Positions 37,625 to 49,199 of a DNA stretch of 64,000 bases are shown here, in pieces. Numbering within the stretch: position 1 is the first letter of the stretch; each line of letters opens with the position of its first letter. The notes beneath the pieces are model-generated. The model was not told the DNA's origin, searched no databases, and saw nothing but the letters and a program-made list of their open reading frames with translations. Both the position numbers and the translations under genes were made by a program. The stretch is taken from NCBI RefSeq assembly GCF_947179165.1, contig NC_077237.1, positions 62,045,523-62,109,522 of the forward strand. Direction: 5' to 3'. Source of the stretch: Solanum dulcamara (taxonomy: Eukaryota > Streptophyta > Magnoliopsida > Solanales > Solanaceae).

Positions 37625-38972
37625 TGTTGTGTTCAAACACACACGTAGGTGTACGCGGTGTCAAAAGTAATATAGTGACCATTTTTAAGAGTCGGATATC
37701 GAACCCACATGAAAATTGAATTAGGCGTTAATTAGCTTTTCAATTAATCAAATTATTCATGTGCGTTTTCAAAGATTTGATTTCATTTATATCTACAAAA
37801 TAATTATACCAAAAATGATATGAGAAAATGATTTAACTATATTAGAGAAGTTTTATCAATTTAAAGAAGAGTCCCAGGGTTGTAGCACTCATAGATTTCC
37901 AGTCTAACATCCTTTGCTTTGGTATCTAATGGTTTTTCGATTACTGATTTATAGGGTTGATTTTATAATTATGATCTTCCGACCTCTAATTGCCTACTCT
38001 TGTTCATAGCTTAACTACATCATTGAGTGGGGATAAGTATGAACCAACAAAAATGCATTAATCATATCATCCTTTTTAGCAACCAAACATGATGTATATA
38101 TGTGTGTCATAGTCATTCTATACACAAATTATTCTAGACAATTCTAGGACAAACATGCTCTCTATATTCTAATATTCTGTCCCCTTCCGTCTTCCGAGTT
38201 TCGGGTGGGCAACAATTTTTTTCTAATGGTGATCAAGGATTAAAATAATCAAAACAAGAATATAAGAGTAATTACATACAAAAACCCATTTTCAACCAAA
38301 GCAAACAAAATTTAAACCTTCGTCTTGTGGCTACAACCCAAGAACAAGTTGATTTAGCCACTCATCATTTGTAACATAATTACATAAATCGTTACTAACA
38401 TAAAAACTTGAAGTCAAAATGAAAGTAAAGAAGAAATTATCACCAAAAGTAGTTCTTCCTTCGTCTTCTTCAATCCTTTCCCGACAATCTGATCTATTTT
38501 TAATAAAGTATGTAAAGGTGCTATTTCTAGCACCAAAAATACAGAATTAAAGTGGGTGCACTAAAGTCCGTGAAGCGGACTTGGTTTATTTAAGTGTAAT
38601 TTTTTATTTTCTGTGTCGGCAAATATTTGTGTTATCCAGAACCAGGTCCCAACGTCGACCTATCGCTCATCATACTATTAAGTCAAATAAATTCCAAGTT
38701 TTGGAATTTAATAACTGAAGCTCAAGTCTGCGACACGGACTTACTTCTTTATAGTGCATTTTCTTCAAATTTTGTTCCCAACTTCTCCTTTGAATAGTGA
38801 CTTGGTTCCCAAGCGCTTTCAACACACTACATTCTTTAATTCCTTTCAAGTACTTCATAACCTTATTCTTACCACTTTGTTGTTTTGTTAGCTTAACCTT
38901 TCACTTCCTTTATCTGTGTAGAGGAATTCTTCTTTTCTTTACTAACTTCAACCATAATGTGGTTGACGTTCT
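37625..38972 (-). repeat. Athila-like element 3' LTR
   Basis: The outer edge TGTTGT at 37625 mirrors the LTR end ACAACA. It aligns clearly with 62077-63249 up to about 38794 (CACGTAGGTGTACGCGG, TCCCAACTTCTCCTTTGA). Beyond that the similarity is patchy until CATAATGTGGTTGACG near 38953, comparable with 63316-63336, so the inner edge is uncertain between 38795 and 38972. The TATA palindrome is mutated here (38517-38534). Confidence 0.75.
38564..38742. repeat. Palindrome array in 3' LTR (three units)
   Basis: Imperfect palindromes of the form AAGTCCGCGACGCGGACTT at 38564-38582, 38644-38660 and 38723-38741, 79-80 bp apart. They lie just upstream (minus-strand sense) of the TATA site at 38517. 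The middle one is the most decayed. Confidence 0.75.
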
Positions 38973-39899
38973 TTTCATTTTCCACAAGCTTGTCTTCCTC
39001 AACACAAAATTTTATTTCAATTAATTGCACTAATGGTTTTATTCTTAATAACTCAAGGTTGTTAACCTCTCATTTCTCCGCTTTTTTTTCTCTTCCAAAG
39101 CGCTTGGCTTCTTGGATCAAAATTATGGTCTCAGAAAAAACTAGGAATAGGCTTCAAACTAGGCTATCAAAGGCTGAAAAGGGCTAATTGTGGATTTACA
39201 TTAAGATAGGTACACAAGTGGTTTTAAAATGAGGTTACCAAAGAATTTCCTAGATCCTTTCACTAAATTATAAACTTCCTTTATATTCACTACTCAAACA
39301 CACGAGGCAAGTACTAAAAATCAAAAGCAACCAAGATTATACAATTAACCTTACTCAAACTGCACATGTTTAATTTTAGAATGACAATTCTTTAGAAATT
39401 TCAACCACAATCACATGAATTCAACATTATTCAAAATCTAACACAGAGTTTTAGGTGTCTCAAGTTAGTCAATTTTTCATGTTTTTCAATCACTTCATCT
39501 GCAACCTATGCAATCTGATAGTTTAATAAAAAAACTTTATATTCATTACAAATATCTAAAAAGAAAAAGAAAAAACATTATATATGGTTCAAAGGGACTA
39601 TTCATCGCCAAAGATCCAAAATCAAATGCCATGAAACCTAAGGTCAAAAAACAATTTAAACGACATCAACAATTAAAGAACATTTAAGATAAACCCAAAA
39701 TATCAGTAAGGACAAAAATAAAAAAGTATCAATCCAGATAAATCATAACATAAGTCTAACAAAAATAACCACACTTAGTAATCCAAATAAAACAAACATC
39801 AAACTTAAATAAAATAAACAGATATGGTTTAATTAAACAGACTCCACCCCACACTGAGAGTTGGGCACTATCCTCAGGAGCACAAGGTAGTAGTCTTCC
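38973..39899 (-). other. 3' untranslated part of the Athila-like element
   Basis: Between the extra ORF and the 3' LTR. AT-rich, with short A and T runs and no coding similarity that I can see. A PPT is expected next to the LTR but I could not fix it because the LTR edge is blurred. Confidence 0.5.
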
Positions 39900-41112
39900 A
39901 TGTCTACTCATCTATCTTTCCACTAGTATCCGGATTTTCCACCGCCAGGTGGTCAAACTCCGTGTCCTCCAAATCTGATTCCACGTCTAAGCCGCTCCTC
40001 CTCCTATCCTTATCCTTGGGATTTCATCTTCAGTAGGCTCATAAAATATCAAGTTCCAGTCTGAGGATAGCCATAGCATATTCATTCAGTGGATATTTTC
40101 TCTCTACATCATGGAATTCCTCTTAAGTTGAAGCTCGCCCCCCTGTGCGGTGTCAAAGCATTTCTAATCCAAACATGTGGGCTGTTATCATATCATCACG
40201 CCTTGCACGCTCTTGGATAGTGAGGACTTTCCCGTGAGTGTAGTTGCCCCTTAATCTTTGTGACATCATAAAAATCTAAGGAAAGGGGGGTCATATAATC
40301 ATGTTGTTCCTCGGGGACCCCGGCCCTTTTTCTTATCTCCATAATGACTCCTCTGAATGCAAACCCCCTACCTCGATGGACTCTGCACTTCCAGATACTG
40401 GATTTGATAAAAACACTGACATTCACATCTACCCCTTTCATAAGGGCATAGACCAAGCACACTTTATCCTGTGTTAATTCAGTGTAGTGGAGGCATATAA
40501 TAAGTTGTGCATGAAAATTTTTACCCACACACATGCTTCTTTGTTAATATGAGAATATGGGAATGTACTATGGTATCCCCGAAGCCCGTGACAAACCTAC
40601 TTTGTTGTTGACCTGGGCCCATATAATGTATGTCGGATATCCCTGTATGGCAATTGAATATTCAAATAAGTCAAGGCAATGGTAGGCATCTATGTAGTTC
40701 CCAATATCTTGTTTATGTCCATTGGAGATATAGGAAGATCAACCCCTAGGACTATGATGTAATGTGTGTGCTGATCAGGTTGATAGTTTGCATAAAATTC
40801 TCATGCCACGTGCAAATTGCACGTATTTGGGTCAGTGAACAAGAAATGCATATTCAGTTCCTTTATTCTCCACATAATTTGGGGGTAGTCTCTAGCCAAT
40901 TTATCTTCATCAATTGGTATTTCGGAGAGATAGTGAGACTCAATGTCTCTCTTATACAAGTTTTTCCCAGTTGGATGCACCGCTTTTAAGCCAAATCGAC
41001 GAGATTGGCCTCGAGGCATGTGTGGGGAAGGTGGTATAGAGGGTACCCCTTTCTCTCTTTTCCTGCTTCCAGGGTCTACTAGTTCCTTTCCTGGCCTTCG
41101 GTTGGATGACAT
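39900..41112 (-). pseudogene. Extra ORF downstream of pol: plant-transposon-protein type
   Basis: Minus-strand ORF starting at ATGTCATCCAACCG (41112). The first part is open to a stop at 40801: a basic N terminus (NRRPGKELVDPGSRKREKG), then ARDYPQIMWRIKELNMHFLFTDPNTCNLHV. It continues in the same frame after one TGA with EFYANYQPD, HYIIVLGVDLPISPMDINKILGT. After shifts, 40534-40196 gives LTQDKVCLVYALMKGVDVNV, FIKSSIWKCRV, a block that follows in the same family. This pattern is that of the domain annotated as putative plant transposon protein (Pfam PF20167, named from memory), common in Solanaceae repeats and of unknown function. An acidic tail (DEDL-, DTSGKIDE) ends near 39905. The position, after pol and before the 3' LTR, is where Athila elements carry env-like ORFs, but I see no clear signal peptide or fusion region. 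Confidence 0.7.
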
Positions 41113-41477
41113 GTTTTCTACAAATAAGCCACCAAAAAACAACATATAAGAACCTAAATGTTGCCTGTACCCCACATATAAGCATTTCATTAGCACATAA
41201 GTAATATGAAGGTACTCAGACTTCCCTTTATTTGAATACGATGCACATACATGCTAACAAACCAACCCATACTTCAAATAAGCAACATGGTGAGTCCAAT
41301 ACTACACGAATTCAAAATAGCCGCATGTATTCTAGCATATCCCTCAAAAATAAACATACATGATTCAATACTACAAACCATTTCAACCCAAACTTCAGAA
41401 CACTACCACATCACCCCAACTGAACTCACAGATAAACTTATGATTAACCCAACCTAGTATTCAAGTTCAAGTAAAAA
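41113..41477 (-). other. Leader and possible intron end before the extra ORF
   Basis: Minus strand: two acceptor-like sites, ATATGTGGGGTACAG and GGTGGCTTATTTGTAG, the second only four bases before the ATG at 41112. This joins 52578-53068 once element D is removed. Confidence 0.45.
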
Positions 41478-42114
41478 TATTACACCCCACCCTTTTTTTT
41501 CAAACTCGGAATATCTCATAAGTTCCTTGGACATTATCATGTGAGTCGGATATGCTACGACACTATCAAATGACTTTAAGGAAGGGATAATGTAATACCC
41601 CATAGTAGAGAAGGTTGGAGACGGAGTCATAAGAATCCAGAAGGAATTGGAGGCCAAGTAATGAGTCGTAGGACTCGATTTACCTACGTAAGATACTAAC
41701 TTGGAAGTCTTATATACTTAAGCTATTGGAGTACGTACGAAGCTTGCGTAGCATGGAGTACATAGGCTCTTAAAATAAAGTGAGATTACGAACCTACGAG
41801 AGGGAGCAAAAACTAGTTTCCGAACTTATGAAAGTCTAGAAAGCAGGTGACAAGCAAGCACCTCAAGCAAGCAGCTGACAAGCAAGCAGGTGACTCACCT
41901 TCCTACGCTGGGGGTGGACCCCGCTGCCACGTGGCGGCATGTGATTGGCCGCATGAACCTAGGTGGCATTCTAGGGGCTGCCACGTGGCACCTTATTAAA
42001 AGGTAGATATATGTGTATTATGACTAAGTATCTCATTCTTAGCCAAAATTTCAGCCAAGAACAAGAAAAGAAAAATGTAGAGAGGAAGAGAAAAAGGCAG
42101 CCATGGTTTCTAAG

Positions 42115-43156
42115 AATTTAAGGTGAGTTCTTCATTTTTTTCTCCGCGAATTAATTATCTACGGTGTTCCTTAAATACGTGGGGGTGTATATATGTATAT
42201 TGGGATGCTTATGGAATCATTTATTCAGATTATAACTTGGAAGAGATAAGGAGAAGTTGAAGGAAAAGCTTAGGAACAACAAAGAGGGAGCTACGGGTTT
42301 GGAAAAAAAACAAGGGGTAAGTCCCGTTTCCGTTCCGTAAATTAATTACTTAGCGTATACTACGATTATATGGAGGTATTATTAGTATAAAATTAAGGTT
42401 TGGTGCAGCAAAAATCTGACAGCAAGCTGCCACGATGTTACAACGCGCTAAAGAAAGTTCCAAGGCATAATTTCGGCAGGTTCTAGCCAATGTCGGGAAA
42501 GGTAAGTTCTTCCCCTCTAATTTGAAGTTTATGATGTTAAATTAGGGTGTATTACACGCCTTAGGGTCTGCTTGAAGTTAGGTAAAAGGTTTGAAAAGTT
42601 CGGCGTTCGAAATAAGCGAAATTGGAGTCGCTATAGTTGAGTTGTCGTCAAAATAAAGTATTGCTCTTGTGAGGTGCTGCTGCAGGGGTGTGGCTTGTTG
42701 TTGCATGGCCTAAATATGTTCTAATGTGGGTTAGGGTGCTTATTTTCGAAGCCACATGACCCCCCATTGCTTATAATTAAAGGCGTTATAAAATAAAGGC
42801 TAGACGCCCTATTGTGATATCGTATTTTTGAATAAGTCGTTTGGAGTTTATGTTGTATATTGTTGGTGTGAATTGCTGCAGGTTTTTGTTGTTTGTTGGA
42901 TTTAGGTCTTAGGGACCTAATTGGAAATTTTGATAAGGCACATTATAGGGGAGGTGCTGCCCTATTTTCGTCGATGCCTTAGCGAATAATAGAACTAGTC
43001 GGGGAAACGACTAAGGAAATAGATTCCATTAATACTAAGGTGTAACCTAGGGTTATGGAAAGTTAAAAGGGGTTGATATTCATATTAATTTCATGTTGAA
43101 TAGGTTCGAAGGACGACGAGACAAACAGGATAAGGAATAATTCAGACAAGGTATGT
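42115..43156 (+). promoter_or_regulatory. Four splice-donor-like motifs in the D 5' LTR
   Basis: AAG/GTGAGT (GT at 42123), GGG/GTAAGT (42317), AAG/GTAAGT (42502) and AAG/GTATGT (43151), each preceded by a purine-rich stretch. The same four occur at 49842, 50035, 50220 and 50869 in the 3' LTR, and at matching spacing in solo LTR B. Whether they are used is unknown. Confidence 0.5.
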
Positions 43157-44057
43157 AAAGCTTTATCTTGGCATGTTTTGGTATAAGTTCGTACAACTAT
43201 CTTTCTTTCCTTTTGGCAATGTTTAGCCTTAAGTGAATTGTAAATGAAGTGTGGGGATAATTCCATTCCCATAATTCTGAGTACGCCTCATAACCCCTAT
43301 CCACTGTTCAGTATTAGAGTTCCTATGAAGATTAAGTATTGCCTGGTAGGGCTTCTATGTGTTAGAATGTAATATATGGGAAGCTATCTCTCATTTCCAT
43401 TGAGATGTATTTGATATGAAAATGAGATTACAATGCCACAGTGGTTCACCGAGCACCATGAAGGACCGGGTACGAAATATGTGTATGAAGATCACCTGAA
43501 GGAAAGTACAGACTATATAGAGCTTATTCTCTTGCTTCTTTTGGGCATGCCCTTGTTTTAGTTGTAAGTTGAATCTGTTCTGAACTCCGAGGTAACTCTA
43601 TTCTTAAACATCTCTTAATTACTTCTGAATATTGAACTCCTATAGCAGTTGAACTTCTTTCCCTGGAAACTTTTATACGTTAAAGAGGTAACAAATGTAC
43701 AGGCTCTACGTCCTAAGGACTATAAGGTATTAAGTGTTTCTGATTCCATAAATGATTTGGCCCTATGTTAATACATGTTTAGGGCCCCCGAGAGTACAAT
43801 CGAGACAACCCATAATGGCATCTAGAGGATACTCGAGATGACTACACCGTTACTCGGGTCTTCCAATAAAAGCTTAACTTTCTTATTTTGTCGAGTCTTC
43901 GATAATGATTTGAATTGCATAATAGTTACTCACTACTCCACTCGTGTATACTGTAACACTTCTTCTCCGAGTCCTAGGCCGGTTTTTAGATTCATGTAAT
44001 TCACTGCATTGTCCACCGAGCCCTTCACTAGAGGGTCGGGTACGTAATATATATATA

Positions 44058-44163
44058 ATGATGATGTGTTTTAATAAGGTGATGATGGCCTGGCGCCTGC
44101 TAATGATACTATGATAATGTGTTGTAATAAGGTGGCGATGGCACGGGGCCTGATACTGATACT
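44058..44163. repeat. 53-bp tandem duplication in the D LTR
   Basis: Units 44058-44110 and 44111-44163 share GTGTT-TAATAAGGTG-CGATGG and end in TGATACT. The pair recurs in the 3' LTR from about 51776. Confidence 0.85.
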
Positions 44164-44860
44164 ACATATATGATTCACCGGACCCCTGATGGGGCCGACT
44201 ATGTTGAAAATTTAAGCATGCATGTTTTTGTGATTCACAGAGTACTGGTTCATGTTTCTGATTTGATAATTGGTTCCCCTGCTTCTCTATTTTTGATATA
44301 CCCCCAGTTGTACTATGTTACGTTTTACATACTCAGTACATATGTCGTACTGACCCCCTTTCTCGGGGGGTTGCGTTCATGCCCACAGGTACAGATACAG
44401 GTTTTGGGAGTCCGTCAGTTTAGGATTTCATATAGCTTAGCTGGGAGAGGCTCCATTGTATCGGGGCCTAGTTTTTGATACTGTCCACTGATGTATAAAA
44501 TTGTTTTGTCCATTCGGGGGTACGGCGGGGGCCCTGTCCCGTCATATGTTGTCATTTATATTTTTAGAGGTCTGCAGATATGTATATGTGGGTTGTGTAT
44601 GTCAGCTTGATTCAGCTGGGTCTACATGATATATGATATATGTTATTATATTATGGCAGCATTGTCGGCTTGCGTGCCCTATCATGTTGTGATACAAACA
44701 AAAAGGGCTACAGGTTTATGAAAATCTTATTGCCCAGTGGGGCTCTATTACATGATATTATTTTATTTACAGTTCAATGTGACCACAGCTGATAGATATG
44801 TATACGAAGGGTCCAGGTCGGACCCCAATCGCGGCCTACGGGGTTGGGTCATGACAGAAG

Positions 44861-44876
44861 TGGTATCAGAACAGTT
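44861..44876 (+). promoter_or_regulatory. Element D primer binding site
   Basis: TGGTATCAGAACAGTT, four bases after the LTR end: initiator tRNA-Met type with a G-to-A change at base 11. Confidence 0.9.
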
Positions 44877-47800
44877 CATCTTTGAAGTGTCTGCAGACCG
44901 TGTCTAGGAGAGTCTTGGTTATCGATGTGTTGCGCGCCACATCTATAAACAGGAAGCTACAGGACATTTAAGATGTTACCTTTCTTCTACATCTGAGATC
45001 ATGCTTTAGATCCGAGTCATAGGAAAATTCCTTATACTAACCTTGGATCTTAACAGAAGGACGACACCAACAGAAGGAAGTAATTGACGACATGGAAAGT
45101 TATGAAGCATGTAGGTAAGTAGAGTAAAGCCACGGAAGATATCCATCGGGTAAGGTATTGAAATATAAAGTTGAAACCTGAAAGCAAAGCAGACAGAAAG
45201 TGCAACAGATGCAGTTTGAAGTTGGACATACGAGGTAAGTCCAATATTTTTATATTATTGTTGACGTTGAAAGCCCTGTGTCGCTGCGATATGAGACGAG
45301 ATTGAAAGCCCTGTGCGGCTGTGATATGATATGTATATATATATGTGTTGGCCCTATGAGGCATTGTTGGTATTTTCTGCGTGCAGGTTTTGGGATAAGT
45401 AAGAAATGTAGAGGAAACTTTGCCGAAATTTTCCCAGAACAAGAAAAAGGGAGTAAAACATAGCTTATAACATGTCTTGGAAATTGATACCGAGTACCCA
45501 TATTATGCCAAATTAAAGTTGTAAGAGGTACTTTTCAGGTCATCAATAAGGGACACCCTCTTTACTTGGGGAAGTTTATTTTGAAGAAACAAAAGTCTCT
45601 CTGAGCAGTGCAGTTCAGACTGCAGTATCTCTAACTGTAATTGAGCTTCACTCTTTTTGAAAGTCCCAAGCCCTCAATTCCTATCGTAAATTAGACGAGT
45701 TATTCATAACTTGAGGATAAACTTGGAAGGAGACCAAGTCGGGCAAGTATTAACAGGGAAGTACTGTGATGTTTAAGAGGTTTTGGTTTCTTCCAACAAT
45801 GGTTGGAAAATGGTTCATGATAACAGTTTATAGTTTTCCACCGACTAATTAGGAAAAGAACTTCTAACAGAAGCACCTCAAAGAGATGTCAGAAACTGAA
45901 CACGAATACGAATTAAAAGAAGGATATGTAAGTATGCAATTGAATAGTGTGATACGAGTATGCAGGGATAAAGTGGGACCACTAGTAAGGTGCACTTAGT
46001 ATGCGTTGACTAAGTTAAAATCCTGCGTTGAGAACACAGTGAGAGCATGGAGCTTAAGATACAAAAAAAATGACGCGTGTACATAACGTCGCACCAAGAA
46101 AATAATGGAACTCTTAAGGGACGAAGATGACAAACTTAAGGAATAAATGGCACAACTTCCATTCATCCCAAGAAATAAAGGATACAGGTTGGGACAAAGC
46201 CACTACTTCAAGAAAACCTAGAATAGTTATCGTCAGAATACTAGTACTGCCTAATTGAAATTGGAACGACTACAAATACAAACAAAGGAAAGTAAGAGTA
46301 CCCTCTAAAGGGGGGAAGTTAATGAGAAAATGGCAAAAGTAAGGAGGAGGCAATTGATATAGCAATATATGTGAGATAGATGTCTAAACTCCAATAAGAT
46401 ATCTTGTTGAACCAAGTTGGCAAGGTCCGGAAGCTACCAATAGTTGGATAGAAGCCAGAATGCTACATAAGCCAGTGGTAAGAAGTTTGTGACGAGACCC
46501 TGAAAAACATAACACTAGAAGGCGGCTGCGTATAAAAACAGAAGAGTGTAACCATAAAAGGATATCAACCAACTTAAGAGACATTACGAAGGATAATGAC
46601 AGCATGCTAGACCAAAAGCCCAAAACGTTGGTTATAGAGTTTGTTGCAAATGATGTGCGATAGATAAATAACCAAAGAAAAAGGAATAAAAAGCCTCTTG
46701 TGGTAGAAAATTAGGAGATCACAAAGTGAATAGAAGACAGTGAAGCTAAAGGTCTACGCCGATACTGGATGCAAGATAACAGATGAAAGGACAGGGCAAA
46801 ACATAAAGAGTCGCGAGATAATACTGAGGTAAATCTGAAGCTAAGTTGAGTGCCCCATATATTATGGAAAGGATTACAATGAAACGCAACACGAAGACTT
46901 TCTAGGGAGTTCACCCATCCCAATATTACTCTAGCCCCAGCACGCTTAACTTCGAAATTCTGATGGAACTTAATGCGTTAGTGCTGGTGTGATCGTGCGA
47001 GATAGAAGAATCTGAACTAGCGACGGACAAACGATATGAGATTATGTACCCAGAGTATTATAAGATACATTACGGCAATTGTAACAAGGGCTTAAGCAAA
47101 ATAAGAAGGATTAGCTAATTGCTAACTGACGACACACTCAAATGCCACAGCTCTTTAACATAGAACCTGTTAATGAACGAAAAACCACAGAATGACTATA
47201 TGGGCTAGTGGGCGAGGGAATTTCGACACCACTTGGCAGCCAACTCTGAGGGCGAAAAAAAAAGCAAAACCCAAAAGGTAAGGGTACCAGCTGATGTAAT
47301 TTACAAATAACAGGAAACAATACCCAAGGTCAAAAAAATTCCACAATATGACCATGACTACAAAACTCATTTTGGCCAGATGACTCTGGAGGGAAGGTTA
47401 CTTGTGGATTGAGATATTATTCCCTGCTCCTTCGATCAAAGGTTACCTACTCCGCCGATAAGGTATAAAATTGTAGAGTAAAAGAGTGGTAGGACCTTAC
47501 GGAGTCCCCACAGCTATTATCCTAGGCAAGAAAGCCCAAGTTGTAATTAACTATCGAGAGATACAAGATAGGTTAAGCTAAATTACCGAGATGGAATTAG
47601 TGCTACGGGTGGAGTAAGACGTGTCCACGATTGGACCAAAGATCTCCCCCAACATCGAATATAGGATAAGGGAGAAAAGGTAGGGTAAAACATGAGAACT
47701 AGAGAAGTAACGCTAGGATACTTCTTGTACCCTCTCATAATCTTGTAAAGGTAAAGAATGACACAAGATAATGGGTCTAGATGATTACAAGAGGGGGTAA

Positions 47801-48259
47801 GGGAAATTGTGAAATTGTCTAAGTAAAACTGGCAGAACTAGCTGGTTACTACAGGATGGCGAGTATATACGCCAAAATTCTGGTAGAATTATACCAGATC
47901 ATGTTAGACAAAGCACAGAACAACTATGAGAGCCATTACATGAGGGGATTGCAGCATTATTCGGTAGCTAACCCTAAGGAATGGAAAAAAAGAGGAGAAG
48001 AAGGACCCAAAAGATAGAGTGCCAGTTAATGTTCTTAAAAGAGTCGAGAAGGACTATACGAGGCTAACGGTTCCCAAATTATCAACGTCATTATGGACCT
48101 ATTCTATACGCTTTAAGAGTAGGGTGCTATACGGGTTATTGCGAGTAGGCTAACGAATTAGCCCATTTGCTTTCAAGCAAGAGCACCCATGCAGCTGAAA
48201 TGAGGTGGAGTTATAGAATATAGAGATAGTAAGGTTCTATGAGGCTCCCCGGCTAATAT
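44877..48259 (+). pseudogene. Element D internal region, largely unreadable
   Basis: No gag, protease or RT block can be read with confidence. Visible features are a 35-bp tandem repeat TTGAAAGCCCTGTG (about 45267-45330), a possible short intron with donor GAG/GTAAGT at 45234 and acceptor CTGCGTGCAG ending 45387, and a second purine tract CTAAAGGGGGGAAG at 46302, like the true PPT. The 5S-like segment is at 46881-47000. A fragment reading LAGYYRM near 47838 resembles the RT-RNase H connection. Many short stops occur in all frames. Confidence 0.6.
46881..47000 (-). pseudogene. 5S rRNA-like sequence inside element D
   Basis: On the minus strand this 120-bp stretch follows the plant 5S rRNA from end to end: ACCAGCACTAA, then CCATCAGAATTTCGAAGTTA, AGCGTGCTGGGGCTAGAGTAA (box A/intermediate region), GGATGGGTGAACTCCC (box C region), and GTCTTCGTGTTGCG at the 3' end. 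Length equals a complete 5S RNA. Most differences from the sequence I know are transitions, as expected from decay of methylated DNA; the first and last bases are the worst. The internal control region is largely kept, but there is no clear T-run terminator directly after it. It is probably not a working rRNA gene. Known precedent: Cassandra TRIM elements carry 5S sequence in their LTRs; here it lies in an internal region, antisense to the element. Confidence 0.88.
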
Positions 48260-49020
48260 CTTAGATAGAAGGACTTCAATTATGATTAACATTTGGACCT
48301 CAGTCCAAGAAGAGGTCGGGAGCACAGACAGGCCTTCATACCGCATTTTCCTCGGGCTACTGAATAGGCTGAGCATATTATCAACTACTAGAAAATATAT
48401 TGTGAGCTTATGAGGTTGGCTTTAAGTGTATCTAGGACTATCGTCCACCACTTATTGAGTTTACCTACGAGAAAGGCTACCGTTCCAGTATCTAGATGAC
48501 CCTTACAAGATGTTGTAAGGTAGATCGTATAAGTCCCCCTGGTGGGGAAAAAACTAAGCTGGTAGGCCAAATAGGATTAAGCAAACTATTGGCTAACAAC
48601 CCAGAGTCGGCAAAAATGATATACAGATAATCGACATCGACATTCAGAGTTCAAATGGATGATTGGATGTTTATAACGGAGTCACCTAGAAAAGGGAACT
48701 TAACCCAAAATATATTAGACTATATCAAGTTGCGCATAAGGTGGGCAATGCGGCTGGTAAGTTGAGCTTACCACCTTAGGTGGAAACTATACGCCCAGTC
48801 CATCAGATAGGAATGCTTCGCAAGGGTACTGACGAGTCACCCAGGATATATTCCATAGATGATGTCCAGGAGATGGAATACTGTGAGGAAAAACCTATCG
48901 CCATCTTTGATCGGCAAACTGGAAGATTGTAGACTAAAGACGTGCCTCCTATCAAGTTACGGTGGAAAAACCAAAACCAGAGAGGGGATGATCGGGGAAC
49001 TGAAGAGAATATAAAATACA
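48260..49020 (+). pseudogene. Element D integrase end and pol C-terminal tail
   Basis: Frame-broken but alignable. SKKRSGAQTGLHTAFS (48305) corresponds to the core stretch before the catalytic Glu, which is lost. DYRPPLIEFTY..YRSSI (48440) matches the HLPLIEFAYNNSYHSSI block. From 48700 the tail is clear: KVGNAAGKLSLPP-type, PVHQIGMLRKGTDESPRIYSI, DDVQEMEYCEEKPIAIFDR, and IKLRWKNQ, a decayed chromodomain-like end. It ends before the PPT. Confidence 0.75.
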
Positions 49021-49185
49021 AGTGTTCGCACCTGTAACCGATAATTACAGGTAACCCCAACTCCTGAAATATGTATATGAAGTACTTGTATGGAAATATA
49101 TGTTAAGAAGATAGCAAAGAATCTCCCTACAATTTGTATAAGGTGCTAAGAGAAGTGTTGTCTAACATTCGGGGATGAATGTTCT

Positions 49186-49199
49186 AAAGGGGGGAAGGA
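49186..49199 (+). promoter_or_regulatory. Element D polypurine tract
   Basis: AAAGGGGGGAAGGA directly before the 3' LTR, preceded by CATTCGGGGATGAATGTTC, the usual context of plant Ty3 elements. Confidence 0.93.

Larger units (their letters stand above)
41478..44856 (+). repeat. Element D 5' LTR
   Basis: 3379 bp, TATTACACCCC (decayed TGTTACACCCC) to GGGTCATGACA. It matches 49200-52577 nearly base for base over its full length. It contains four donor-like motifs (42123, 42317, 42502, 43151), a 53-bp duplication at 44058-44163, and an acceptor-like TTTTATTTACAG at 44761-44772. No gene is seen. Confidence 0.95.

Noticed and set aside
37437..37682. Small minus-strand ORF spanning the F/Athila-like boundary
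   Set aside because: It crosses an insertion edge (37625), so it cannot be an ancestral gene.
45050..45442. 130-codon minus-strand open frame
   Set aside because: Antisense to element D's leader region, overlaps the tandem repeat, no domain.
46881..47000. Functional 5S rRNA gene
   Set aside because: Ends and several internal bases are changed, no T-run terminator follows, and it is a single copy inside a dead element.
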